DNA of 64,000 nucleotides from assembly GCA_036877525.1 (NCBI GenBank), contig JAZGTH010000011.1, positions 4,228,001 to 4,292,000 on the forward strand, given 5' to 3'. A program made the translations under genes and the position numbers. Below, in pieces: positions 24,021 through 34,999 of this stretch. Numbering within the stretch: position 1 is the stretch's first letter; every line of letters begins with the position of its first letter. The notes beneath the pieces were generated by a model that ran no database searches, was not told the DNA's origin, and saw only the letters and a list, made by a program, of their open reading frames with translations. This stretch comes from Chromobotia macracanthus. Its lineage: Eukaryota > Chordata > Actinopteri > Cypriniformes > Botiidae.

Positions 24021-24488
24021 ATATGTAAATAAAACAAAAACTGCAACTATATATATATACTATAAATATAGCAGATCGTATACATGCAGCCATAGTAATG
24101 CAGCAGTATTTGTTTATATAGTTTTTGGTTATCAGACAATAAACTACCCCATTTACTGGTGTATTTGTTAACCATAATTAATTTATTCTGCGACCAAAAG
24201 TGTTTGATTACTGACAGAGTGATTAATATTCAACCTTTTATTTTCCTCAGCACTGTTGGACACCCTGAGGGCAGATCCTTTCCTTTGTGTAGAATAAAAC
24301 GGCTTTTACTAGGCAAGAAATATGACTGTAGTTTTAATCTTATGTGTGTACAACACTTTAAACCTAATTGCCAAAAGAACTATTAATTTCTTTAAGTGTA
24401 ATACCTTTTGTTACAGTAAGAAACTAGTTCTGGATATTAACCTTGGATCTTAAAAGTAGTTTTGGTTTTGGCCATAGTGCTAATCACT

Positions 24489-24493
24489 AATAT

Positions 24494-24544
<51 letters not shown>

Positions 24545-24556
24545 TATATATATACT

Positions 24557-24639
<83 letters not shown>
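24489..24639. repeat. (TA)n microsatellite
   Basis: About 150 bp of TA units with AAA, CTTA, GTA and TTTA interruptions. Confidence 0.97.
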
Positions 24640-24642
<3 letters not shown>

Positions 24643-24773
24643 CCACTTCTCTCTCAGTCTGTCTTGCTTTCTGTCTCTCTCCCATTGTAATTCTGAATGT
24701 ACAGTGTATTTATCCTTATAATTCTATGTGACAGATTCAGTACACAATTCAGTGTAAACTTGAAAGAGTTCAG

Positions 24774-24873
24774 TTTACATGTACATTTATGTATTTGGCA
24801 TATACATGTTCTCTGGAAATCGAACCCGCGACCTTTGTGCCGCTAATTCTCTACCAGCTGAGCTACAGGAACA
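24774..24873 (-). mobile_element. tRNA-derived SINE (minus strand), truncated
   Basis: The minus strand reads TGTAGCTCAGCTGGTAGAG (box A) and GGTCGCGGGTTCGATTTCC (box B), followed by the complement of ACATTTATGTATTTGGC. It is the most tRNA-like head in the window, but the SINE tail follows directly. Confidence 0.75.
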
Positions 24874-24939
24874 CAAGTTAGCGCACACACACAGACTTTG
24901 TACACACCCTGCGGTGTGCCTCTGAAGTACAGATTCCTC

Positions 24940-25170
24940 ATCTCCGTTTTATTCCACGCCGAAAGCTGTCAGGAGAGCAAAATGAAAAGAGGAGAAAAGA
25001 TCAAATTATCGTCTGCTATTAATTATAGCGAGCAGACAGGCACAATAAAAGTGATAAATGTCTCTTTATCTTCATCTTAGCGGCATGGAAATAGAAGCAG
25101 TGTGTTAGCGTCTCCATTGTGTTCTTTGGAAAACATGTTTAGCGCTCTGACTGAGTAAATGAACAGGGTT
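24940..25170. promoter_or_regulatory. Repeat-free block, possible conserved element
   Basis: TATTAATTATAGCGAGCAGA, GATCAAATTATCG, AATAAAAGTGATAAATG and CTTTATCTTCATC form an AT-core, GATA-containing block without repeat matches. Judged on motifs only. Confidence 0.25.
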
Positions 25171-25338
25171 TATCGGATTAGGCATCGCTCTGATATAAAT
25201 ACGGTTTTATTTTTCGCTCATTCTTAAATGTGATTACTGTTTACAATGCTGCCAAATTATTTGTAGCACACTATGACTGCACATATTTGCATAATGTAGT
25301 TGATCGAATGCCACCAGCGAAGCCATTCCTACATTTGC

Positions 25339-25660
25339 ATCTGTCTGTCTTTCTAGTTCTGTCTGTCTGTCTGTATATCTGTCTTTCCATAAAACTGTCT
25401 GTCTGCCTGCCTGCCTGCCTGTCTACTTGATTGTTATCTGTGTGTCTTTCTGTCTTAAGTTTCTCTTTCTGTCTTAAGTTTCTTATGATAATGTGTGGTG
25501 TACTCTGTCTGTTTATCTCAATGTCTGTCTGTGTGTCTAATCTGAGGTCTGATTATTGTCCCTGTGTTTGTCTTATTTGGTGTCTGATCATTGTCTGCCT
25601 CTTTGCCTAACCTGCTGTCTGATAATTGTCTGTCTGTCTATAAATATCTGATTATGTTTG
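25339..25660. repeat. TCTG/CTGC-derived simple repeat
   Basis: Begins with TCTGTCTGTCTGT and CTGCCTGCCTGCC runs and decays into spaced GTCTG words up to about 25660. Confidence 0.85.
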
Positions 25661-25749
25661 TCTCACCTGAATCTTCTATCACATCTCATTATACCCTCAG
25701 TAGCTACAACAGTCTGATGTATAAACCTTAATATTCTCACTGAAGTCTT

Positions 25750-25773
25750 GAGAGAGAGAGAGAGAGAGAGAGA
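25750..25773. repeat. (GA)n microsatellite
   Basis: About 12 GA units. Confidence 0.95.
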
Positions 25774-25779
25774 CTCTGG

Positions 25780-26580
25780 TGTGATGTGTTGTGCAGATGG
25801 GGAGTTGTAGCTCTCAGACTCATGCAGACTAAAAGCTTATTTACCTGCTTGATTAGCCGCCTTTTCTTTCTCCTCCATTATTGAGCAGAATGTAGCGAAA
25901 CGCTGCTGTGGTTTCTCTCAGGTAGTTTCTCTTTACGAGCCATTCCACCGATGTATCGACCCACACAATAACGATTTTCTTTGTCCTCAAAGAGCATCTC
26001 TCTTCTGTGCCAGGACCAGCCGCTGGATCCTGAGGCTCTTTTAATAGTGACTGCAGGAAAATAGGACGTTTCACAAAACCATCTCACAGGTGGAGATCTG
26101 TTTGTTCAGCCAAGCTCCATAAAACATAAAGACAGACCTGGCTGCTTAGTTTATGTATTTTGTAGTAGAAAGTGTGCGTGTTGGTGGGTTTGCACCTGAT
26201 TTAAACACTTCCTCATTTGGACCGCTTGTGTTCCAGCATGTGCATATTTATTAAGTGGGCCTGTTTTTAAGCAGACTTAAGTACTCTCCTGACATAGAAA
26301 GTTTGGATAGCCGCAGTTGTTTGAGCTATGGCTGATAACCAGGCTCAAGATGAAATCTACAGGTCTTGTTCTGCTGAATTGGGTTAAAAAAACTGGGCAA
26401 TTGATTTAAACATAGTAAATTGTGATTTAAACTGTATATTAGTCTTATTGGTAAATCAGGACTTAGCCCATTAGCCCAGTTTTAGCCCATATTGTGGCTT
26501 TGTTATGGCATGTTTTGTGGTTTTGGATGTGTACTGCTGTCACATATTAGTAAATTTGACAGGTTAGACTAACCTGCTTT
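25780..26580. other. Unassigned intron sequence
   Basis: No gene or repeat recognised. Confidence 0.5.
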
Positions 26581-26593
26581 GGACCAACTCACT

Positions 26594-26620
26594 CACACAC
26601 ACACACACACACACACACAC
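26594..26620. repeat. (AC)n microsatellite
   Basis: About 13 AC units, adjoining the repeat that follows. Confidence 0.95.
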
Positions 26621-26795
26621 GTTGGGTTTTCATGTTTTATGAGAATATTCCCCCTACACTAACCCTAACCCTCACAGAAAACTTTCTGCTATTTTAGATT
26701 TTCAAAAAAGATCATTCTGTATGATTTATAAGTGGAGCAACAAATGTCCCCACAAGGTCCCCATAATGTAGTGAATACCAGGACACACACAGGCT
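26621..26795 (-). repeat. AC-flanked fish repeat (minus)
   Basis: CCCCCTACACTAACCCTAAC, AGATCATTCTGTATGATTTA, AAATGTCCCCACAAGG and CCCCATAATGTAGTGAATAC are shared with 51.33-51.61 kb in the opposite orientation. ACAC follows on the far side too. Confidence 0.75.
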
Positions 26796-26998
26796 TCCCT
26801 TTGTGTGTGATACTCACTAGTGCATAATCAATGTAGGCATACAGAGTAATATGTTCACTGCACTGTCTGGTGTGTCTACATGCATACACACACACACAGG
26901 TTCTGCACGCAGTACAGCTGGAGGTCAGGATCCCAGCACTGGCTGACTGAGTCACAGGCATGTTACTGTTGCTTCACTGGCTGATGCAAAGGTGGGAA

Positions 26999-27024
<26 letters not shown>
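26999..27024. repeat. (AC)n microsatellite
   Basis: About 13 AC units. Confidence 0.95.
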
Positions 27025-27029
<5 letters not shown>

Positions 27030-27463
27030 AACACAATCTCACATGCTCGTCAACAGCAGGCCAGAGGGTTTTAATCCCCCGAGCTGTTCTGGGTGCAGGG
27101 AAGGGCTGTCTTGTTAGATTACTTTAATCAGATACCTCAGTTCTCTCTATGACTGTTAAGGGCCTCAGCGTGACCCAGTCAGCTGCTCGCGCTGAGTTTG
27201 TCTCTCCTGTGTTCTCTCTCAGTAGGCCTGATACAGATCTTGTGTTCTCTTTGCAGGGGTTTGTTTTGTGATCCCCTCAGGTAGTTCACATACATCTCGA
27301 TGCACCCCTCACTGCATTAGCAGTCGATTGGGTCTGTTGACCTGCTGTGATGTTGGGTCTTCAGATATCGCTGTTCCACCCAATAGAGTGGATGTTTCTC
27401 AGAACAACTGCAAGCCAGAGGTTATATGACTTGAAAGATGACCGTCGATGTAAGATATGTTAA

Positions 27464-27683
27464 CCCAGCTAACAGGGAAAGTTCTCAGAAGTTATCAAAA
27501 AGGTTTTTGCAGAAACATTAGCGGAATGTTTTTAAACGTTATATATCAAATATATTAAAAACATTATTCCATAAGTTGTTAGTGTAATGTAAAAACGTTA
27601 CAGAATTATAATAATATTTTTAACTTTTTTTTTTTTACCTAATGGAGATGTTACGTTCTTAGAACCTAAAATTGTTAGTTTGG
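27464..27683 (+). mobile_element. CAGCTAAC element copy 9a
   Basis: CCCAGCTAACAGGGAAAG with TTCTCAGAA, then TTATATATCAAATATATT and a right end ATTGTTAGTTTGG. Internally deleted. Joined head to tail-end with an inverted copy (27685-27796). Confidence 0.85.
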
Positions 27684-27684
27684 A

Positions 27685-27796
27685 ATAGTTTACATGTAAG
27701 TTCTACTAACCTTACTGCAAGAACGTTTTTAATAACTTTGAGAGAACTTTTAGAGAATGTTAGACAGCGTTCTGAGAATGCTCCCAGTTAGCTGGG
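27685..27796 (-). mobile_element. CAGCTAAC element copy 9b (minus), left-end part
   Basis: CTACTAACCTTACTGCAAG, CTTTGAGAGAAC, GTTCTGAGAATGC, then CCAGTTAGCTGGG. It is only the left half of the family, in reverse. Confidence 0.85.
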
Positions 27797-27799
27797 GAT

Positions 27800-29205
27800 A
27801 AGCAGGTTGGACCGGAAGTCTTTTGTGCTGATGGTGCGTAATCCCGTTTGTGTCTCGTTTACGTCCATATCATTATTACGATCTGGGGTTGGATTTAAGC
27901 GGTCCGCTGAGTATTTCCCCCCCTGGCTGGATGGTGTGGATTTCAAATGAGAGGAGAATTGACCTTGACAGAAGAGAGAGGAAGGGAGATGATATTTATG
28001 TGTACAGTGTGCAGAGGAGGGCAGGGATTGGTGGAGGATGGATGCATGGGTTAGTTTTCATCTCTTTTGCAGACACACGGAGGAGATCGATCACACTCGG
28101 GCTCTGTTTGCTGATGATGTATGGCCCGTGTTTGTGACATAATGCGGATGTCCCATACTTGGTGCTGATGTCATCCTGCGCCCAGCCCTGAATGTATTGG
28201 CGGGTTTGGATGCCCTCCATCGCTGATGTCATATGGCCCCATATCTTCATAACGTCACTTTAAAGCTGCTTTAATTTCAGGAATGTCTTGTACAACACCC
28301 ATTAATGATCTCACCAGCCTCTTCTCTTCTTCACATCACTTCTTTTCTCTTATCCTGTATTGTCTCACAGTTTCTCTTTTCTTGTCTTTTTTCATTTATC
28401 TTGACATTTTCTCTTCTCTCCTCGTCACATTCTTATTCTTTTCTGTATTTCGCTCTCTCTCTTCTCTCCTTTTCAATGCCCCCTGCTATGCTTTGAGCCT
28501 AAGAGTGCAGCACTTGGTGGTCAAGCCCATTTTCATACTAATAACCTTGTATAGCAGGGCTGGCCAGCAGAGTGCCAGCACAGTGAGATGCAGAGATTTA
28601 GTGCTGTGGGTCTTTAGGTGGATCCTGTTTTTGAATGAATCCCTCTGGGTGTGATTTTACTTTGCGTTGGCCATTTGGCTTAACTTGTGTTTCTGCTGAT
28701 TGACACACAGCCTGCTCGTGTTGTTGCTCTGTTACTTTTGCAATCACAGACTTGTTTTTTACATTTGTGATTATAGTACATCTAAAAAGAAAAGTCCAGC
28801 ATTGACACAAGATGTTTGACTTTGGTTTAGCCAGCACCTTTCTCAGCTTTCTCAACTGTCTTAGAAACCTGCATGCACACACACTCTGGATTTGATGTGA
28901 AGTGAATTCGGTGAACACTTTTGAATTGAATCAGCTGATCTCCTTTATCAGAGTTCAGAACTGATTCACTATCGATTTCATGTCTTGTCATCCAGTTAAA
29001 CCAGTGAATGACCTGCTTCTTTACTTGGTTTGTAGGAAAGAACTGAACATTTAAACAAAAAAATATACAAGCATAGACATATCAATGCAGTGCAATATGC
29101 GTTTGCTTATCTGTAGTCTTTTGCTAGGACATGTGCTCCTAAAACAATATTCAGCAGCTATTTTGCCAGTGTATACCTAGTATATAATTTGTGTATAATT
29201 TTGTA
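27800..29205. other. Unassigned intron sequence
   Basis: No gene recognised. Contains a CT/TTCTC low-complexity stretch at 28310-28480 that explains the 123- and 63-codon frames there. Confidence 0.5.
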
Positions 29206-29211
29206 TAATTT

Positions 29212-29446
29212 TCCTAACAGGAAAAATTCTCAGAACGCTGGCTAACAATCTCTAAAATGTCTCTCCAAGTTATAAAACGCTTTTGCGATAACATTAGTAG
29301 AATTTTTTTTCATAAATATCAAAAATGTTGCTTAAGTTGTTAGTGGAATGTTTTAAAAGTCTGAATAACCAACTGCAATAATGTTAAAAAAACGGACGTT
29401 ACTTAATGAAAATGTTAGGGAAATGTTCTTACAACCTAAAAGTGTT
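29212..29446 (+). mobile_element. CAGCTAAC element copy 10
   Basis: CCTAACAGGAAAAATTCTCAG to GGGAAATGTTCTTACAACC. Outer ends are eroded and an internal deletion removes about 80 bp. Confidence 0.85.
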
Positions 29447-29711
29447 ATCAGAGCATGTGCTAAATGTTCGGGGTAGAAGGAAAACTGTTTTGGGAAAGAC
29501 AGAAAAGGTGGTAAAAAAGTGGTAACCGTCTGCTTCTTTTTAATAGCCCCCTGAGTTTGGCTGTTTGCTGGCTCTGCACTGAACGCCCAGGCTGTGTCTC
29601 AAGGGCCCCAGTGGGGCCACCACACTGCTTTCATTAAAATGACATTCCCAACCTAATCCCTGGGGTCACACATACATACAGACATTCATTCATTTGTTTA
29701 CAGGCTAAACA

Positions 29712-29906
29712 CCCAGCTAACAATTTGAGATAGTCTTGGGACATTCATAACGTCCAGCTTTTTAGATGTTGTATTAACATAAAGTTTATATATATATACA
29801 TTAAAAAGATGTTCTGCTAACATTATTCAAAGAACGCTTTTTAATAACTTTGAGAGAACTTTTAGAACATCAGCCAATGTTCTGAGATCGTTCCCTGTTA
29901 GCTGGG
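29712..29906 (-). mobile_element. CAGCTAAC element copy 11 (minus), shortened
   Basis: 195 bp, both termini intact (CCCAGCTAACAATTTG ... CCTGTTAGCTGGG). TTCTGAGAT is mutated from the palindrome. Confidence 0.9.
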
Positions 29907-29909
29907 GAA

Positions 29910-31250
29910 ACACAAATGGCAGCACATGCATACCACATCTCTCCTGATTTAAAGGCTACACTGTTTTAAAATCAGCTGTTTAAAAAAAGTGATCTCTGTG
30001 AGACTTTCAAAATGGCCTCCAGTGGTAAGCTTGCCAGAGAGATCCGTATGCCATCACCGTCTGTCCCTGGAAGTGATGTTGTCTAGGTGGGGAGAAGCTG
30101 TTTGTTAATTGGCTCAGACCTTTTGTAGACACAGTCAAAAGGAGGAAAGCTGTCTCGGCTCATTAGATTTTCCTGCCTGAGACGCCCTCCAAAAATAATT
30201 GAAAGACCCCAAACAAGAAGAGAATGTTGCTTTAATCAAATTTGCAGGCAAATAGTGGACCAGGGACTTTGTTAAATGCATAAAACCGGATTAATGCAAT
30301 GATATTTAATGAGGTCATTCTCACAGCCCTGAATAGCCGAGATGTCATGCCAAGGCACACACACACACATGCTCACTCATTAATACGTTTAATATGTATT
30401 CTCTTCAAACTCTTTACTCGCAGTCAAGCGAACGTCAGATGACATCATTATAGCCTGCAGAAGGACTATTTAAACAGGGTCGTCCTACTGTCCGTTTACA
30501 TTCTCAGTGCACACTGCAGAGAAAATATCCTGGAGAAACAGTACATCCCCGTCTATTCGCAAACTTAATACACACTGACAGTCAACAAGCACAGAAATAT
30601 TCAAGCTGAAGCTTAATATGACCCCGTGTCACTTCTGTGTCTGTTCACCAGAGCCACAGAAAGTTCTTACGGATTACTCTTACTTATTTGTGCATATAGA
30701 TACTGTTTGGCAATACGTAGGCCACTGGAATGAATGATTTAAATATGTTTGATTTTAAAGTAAGTCAGTCCACTCGGTGGCCATCTTGGAAATGCCCCAT
30801 TTTTGGTCAGGAAAGTTCAGTGTATATCTAATTGAATGGGGAAAGACAGAAATCTCTGCACTGTTTTCTGCCAAGCCTAAGTTTTTGTAATATGTGTCAA
30901 GCCACCAATGAAATACTTTGGGAAATAAAATGGTAAAAAAAAAATGTTCTTTAGCCCGAATTGTGTCTGTTTCTTAAAGTTCCTGTATAACTTGGACATA
31001 TTCTGTGGCTTCTTCACAGTATCTTTGCAGACACTTGTTTTGCCTTCATCAACCACCTGACCTTTCAAAATCACACGATCAACGTGCCTTTGATGAATTC
31101 ATCAATCTCTTGCAGCCAGCCAATCAATAGCTCTAATAATCAATCGCTGTCTTAATTGATGTGTTTTTTCACAGCTGTTTTCTAGAAGGATGCCTTTGTG
31201 TCTACAGGCAGTCTCACAGTTTACAGGCGGTTGTGTCACAATTGGCTGTT
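29910..31250. other. Unassigned intron sequence
   Basis: No gene or repeat family recognised apart from an ACAC run at 30357-30368. 30150-30330 is listed separately as a possible regulatory block. Confidence 0.5.
30150..30330. promoter_or_regulatory. Repeat-free block, possible conserved element
   Basis: GGCTCATTAGATTTTCC, AAAAATAATTGAAAG, GCTTTAATCAAATTTGCAGG, CCGGATTAATGCAATG and TATTTAATGAGG are closely spaced ATTA/TAAT cores with no repeat match. Confidence 0.25.
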
Positions 31251-31256
31251 ACATTG

Positions 31257-31446
31257 CCAGCTAACCGGGAATGTTCTCAGAACATTGGCTAATATCTCTA
31301 GTTTTAAGTTCTCTCAAGGTTAACAAAAGGTTCTTGCAGTAACATTAGTAGAAAGTTTTTAACAAGATATATCATATATCAAAAATGTTATTCTCAGGTG
31401 GTTAGTGGAACATTTTAAAAAGGTTACAGAAATGTAACAAAATTAC
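31257..31446 (+). mobile_element. CAGCTAAC element copy 12, left half
   Basis: CCAGCTAACCGGGAATG, TTCTCAGAACATTGG and TATATCATATATC, ending after GTTACAGAAATG. Confidence 0.88.
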
Positions 31447-31793
31447 TATTGTTGTCATTTTTGACATTTTCTGATAGTTTCAAAAAGCTGTTATTGGCAC
31501 GGATTGATCTGCAAAAACGTTACATTGGTCGACCTCTATTTTGCATGTTATACACTGTAGCTTCCATCACAGAATCACTATTTTTGTTTTGTTAGTATCA
31601 CAGGAAGGACAAGGGAAGTGTTTGGGATTGTTGTTGTTGGCACAGTCTTAAATGTACTAAAATAATGTTTCGTTTTCTCGTCTCTGGAGCTACTGTCCTC
31701 ATTGTTGCATTATTTAGTCTTGCTGCTGTTTTGTTTGTGGAAAAAATACAAATTTTGAATCTGTGTGCGTTTAAAAGGTTGCTTTGGAATCAA

Positions 31794-32091
31794 CCCAGTT
31801 TTAGGTTGTTAGAACATTTCCCTAACATTTCCATTAAGTTACAAAAACGTTAAAAATGTTATTTTTAAAATTCTAGGAATGTTTAAAATGTCCCGTTTTT
31901 TAGATCTTGTATTAACGTTATTGCTTGGTTATAAGAACGTACATTTTTTCATTCTGGAATGTTTTTGAAATGTTCCATTAACAATTTAAGAAAAACTGTT
32001 TGGATATATAATGTTAAAAATGTTCTACTATTATTACTTTAACTTTCTGGATAACTTTGAGGGAACTTTTAGAAAATGTTAGGCAATGATC
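31794..32091 (-). mobile_element. CAGCTAAC element copy 13 (minus)
   Basis: CCCAGTTTTAGGTTGTTAG to AAAATGTTAGGCAATG. The left terminus, with its palindrome, is lost. Confidence 0.85.
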
Positions 32092-33060
32092 AAATATAAC
32101 CCATAAAGTGTGTTTTTTAATTGATTTTTAATGATAAATTTGTGTTTTGTGGCAGAATGGTGTTCGATTAGATACAATAACGTTATATTAGCTATTGTTT
32201 TGGCTTGTGTCAGATTCTCTTTGTGTAACTCTCTTATCTAGCTGAGTGGCGTGCTTTGCTAAAGGTAACTTGATTGATTGCCTGACATTATCCAGGCGCT
32301 CATTTACTCCCATGCAATTTATAAAAAGAGTTCTTAGTGGCTTATTGGAAACCAATGGGGGCCTTTGATTGGATTATTTGCAATCTTTCAGGGTTAATTA
32401 CAGTGGTGCAAATGTAGGTTTCTGCCACTGGGCCGCTTTTTGGCTGCTTCCGGGCCACCATAGGACTGCTCTGGGCTTTATCTGGGCCTGAAACACCCAG
32501 CTGGCAAGAACCTCAGAATCCAAACTGAGCAGAGCGGAGAGGAGAGACATAATATAAGCCAGTCAAAAGCCTCTTGAAGCCCGGCCTAAAGCTGCATTCC
32601 ATTCTGTGAAACCACCTATTGGGAAAAATGCAATGCCATGTAATTTTGGACTTCCAACTCGAAAACTTGTGTGATGTGAAATTTGATGTCTTTGAATTTG
32701 TCTAGATGCATAATGTAGCGTGAACATGGCATTTTCCACCGAAATGTACACATTCATTTTGACACAAATAAAATGCAGTCATGTGAATATTATAACGTGA
32801 CGTAACTTAAAATTGTTTGCGTTTTTATGTGTGTAAAGCACGGTAAATGATCTCCTCTGTTGATAATCGTACATCTGCTAACCATATGCTAGCGTTGCCA
32901 TATTTTTTCTTTATATGTCTTGGACTTGGACAACAGAGCACCATATGGTGCAAAGTCAGAGATATCACGTACTGAAGAAACATCCCATAATTACCTGTGA
33001 ATGCAATGCAGCATAACAGTCAGGATTTAACACAAGCCTTTTGCTTTTGTCCTTTACAAC
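32092..33060. other. Unassigned intron sequence
   Basis: No gene or known repeat recognised. Confidence 0.5.
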
Positions 33061-33068
33061 AGTAAGAT

Positions 33069-33428
33069 TTAAACGCAGGGTAAGAGACTTACAGAAACAC
33101 TTTTTTGTTATGCTAGTTGAAGTCTCTTCACATCCTGATAGCAATCACTAACTAAAGTGATATAAATATATTTATTTGTATATATACCGTATATCTACTA
33201 TGGAAGGCGCAGGACTATTTAAAATGTTTAAAACCATCCAATCATTGCTTTCGGTCTGAATGCAATAATAGGTTGATAGGATTTCAAAGTCCGACTTGTC
33301 TGTCAATGTATGCATTTGCATACCTCAGTGCATAGTTCGATGTTTTGCAGGAGGCGTGGCGCTCTGAATGCGGAGCGGGATCTTAAGTTTTTAAAGGTAG
33401 CTTGCTATTGCAAGCCTCTTTGAAAGTC
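33069..33428 (+). mobile_element. TTAA-B family copy
   Basis: TTAAACGCAGGGTAAGAG, CTCTTCACATCCTGATAGC, TATGGAAGGCGCAGG, CCAATCATTGCTTTCGG and GGAGGCGTGGCGCTCTG. The right end is eroded. Confidence 0.78.
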
Positions 33429-33913
33429 CAAAATTATCAAAGGTTATATGAGATTAGCCAGTTTCCACCTCTTAAAATTTCTCTTAAAGTAATCAGGGGA
33501 TGAATTATGACTTTTGTTTTCTTTAGCAGACAGTTGTGGTGTTTGATTTAAAATGTGCACGTTTCTTCCATTAGGGAGGGTAGGAATAACGTTATGATTT
33601 AAATAACGCATTATGTTACTGATCCTGCTAAAGTTATCAGCCAACTGGCAAGTAACTCCATTTTATTTACTCCCAAAAGCCCATTTTTAATTGTTTTTGG
33701 CACTTAGTGAGTGCTAATTTTAGACCCTGACAACAATAGAAAATAAGTGGGTCCTGAGTCTGTGACTGGAAGTACAACAGTGCTGTGAATCGCTAATTTA
33801 TATCTTCATTCATATAAATACTTACAACTGGCAAAAAAAATGATAAAAACTCAACTGGCGAAAAAGGAGACATATCAGAATAATGTTAGGTTATTTTTAG
33901 TTATAGTAGATCA

Positions 33914-34266
33914 TTGTAAAGCTGAACCGGAAGTTCAGTGTTCTGACTTTAAAATTGAAACGAACAATTGGAGGGTGTGGCTTATTTAATCACTGGGAAT
34001 TGATTGGCTGTAGTAAAGTAGGCCTTTCAAATCTCGCAGCAGACGTCCGTGGAGGGGAGTGGTTAATGTCTCTGGTCCTGCCCAAGCTGTCAGACTGACA
34101 TCATCAGAGAAGGTCTGCCATTCCAATGTGGAAGTACATTTTAAGATTATAATGAAAGATTACGAGGGCACATGATTTAACAAAATAATGAGCCAGAAAA
34201 ATACATTTATAATAAACAGTGCAATATTCCAATTACAACAGTATGTTTTGGTTTCATGGTGACTTT
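33914..34266 (+). mobile_element. TTAA-A family copy
   Basis: TGTAAAGCTGAACCGGAAG, GGGGAGTGGTTAATG, GTCAGACTGACATCATCAGA, TTTATAATAAACAGTGCAA, ending TTTCATGGTGACTTT. Confidence 0.82.
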
Positions 34267-34874
34267 GGGTTTGTGTAGTGTCGTTCTTTTTCATAGATGG
34301 CTTAATTATTACATCATACCTTCAAGGCACATCAGTCAAAGTAAATTGAATACTAGCAAGACAAAGTCTGTCTTCTTCTCACCTGCCTGCATATCAGGCC
34401 AAATATTATTACAGTGGCTCTCAGCATGTGATTGGCTGTTTGGAGCCGTTTGAGGGGTGGAAGGCTCCATCCCTGTGAGAGAAAGGTCAAGGAGCTTGTT
34501 ACAGAGTGGAGTGCCTGCCGTTATTCCCCGTCAGGCAGGAATAATGGAAAGCTCCAGAATGCCGATGCAAGAAATTAAGGGCACTGTCGAAAAAGTCATG
34601 AGACTCGCTCCATTCACCCTGTCACTCTTTAAATGGACTCCTAGGTCTTTTTAATGGGAGAAGACCTGAGAGCGACCCCACTGGATTTGAGTTATGGGAA
34701 TATGAGCTTCCCGCATGGTTCCACAGCTGATTTTAGTCGTGGAAGCTTTAGACATTTTGTAAGAGGCTTGAATGACTGAGGACACTCTGTTTCCGTGGTG
34801 ACATCCGTCATATCAACTCCACATGAATGTACTCGCTTTTGTGTCATGTCGCCTGTGCTTTAGCTCTCTCACAC

Positions 34875-34998
34875 AAGTACTGTAGTGGTACCGTGGTACG
34901 GTGATGGTAACACCATGGCACTTCAATATATATATGCAATGGTATGTTTACTATAGTCAAATTCCACCACCATGGTTCTCTTTGGAATCAATAGTAAC
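34875..34998. repeat. ACCATGGT-rich repeat fragment
   Basis: TACTGTAGTGGTACCGTGG, AACACCATGGCAC and CCACCACCATGGTTCTC. Confidence 0.5.
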
Positions 34999-34999
34999 A

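Noticed and set aside
24774..24873. tRNA gene on the minus strand
   Set aside because: It has box A and box B but runs into the SINE tail, with no acceptor stem 3' half. The other tRNA-like heads (1.2, 50.2, 50.8, 60.1 kb) fail in the same way.
26655..26675. Telomere-like CTAACCCTAACCC
   Set aside because: Only two units, and they are part of the AC-flanked repeat consensus (its CTAACCCT block), not an interstitial telomere.
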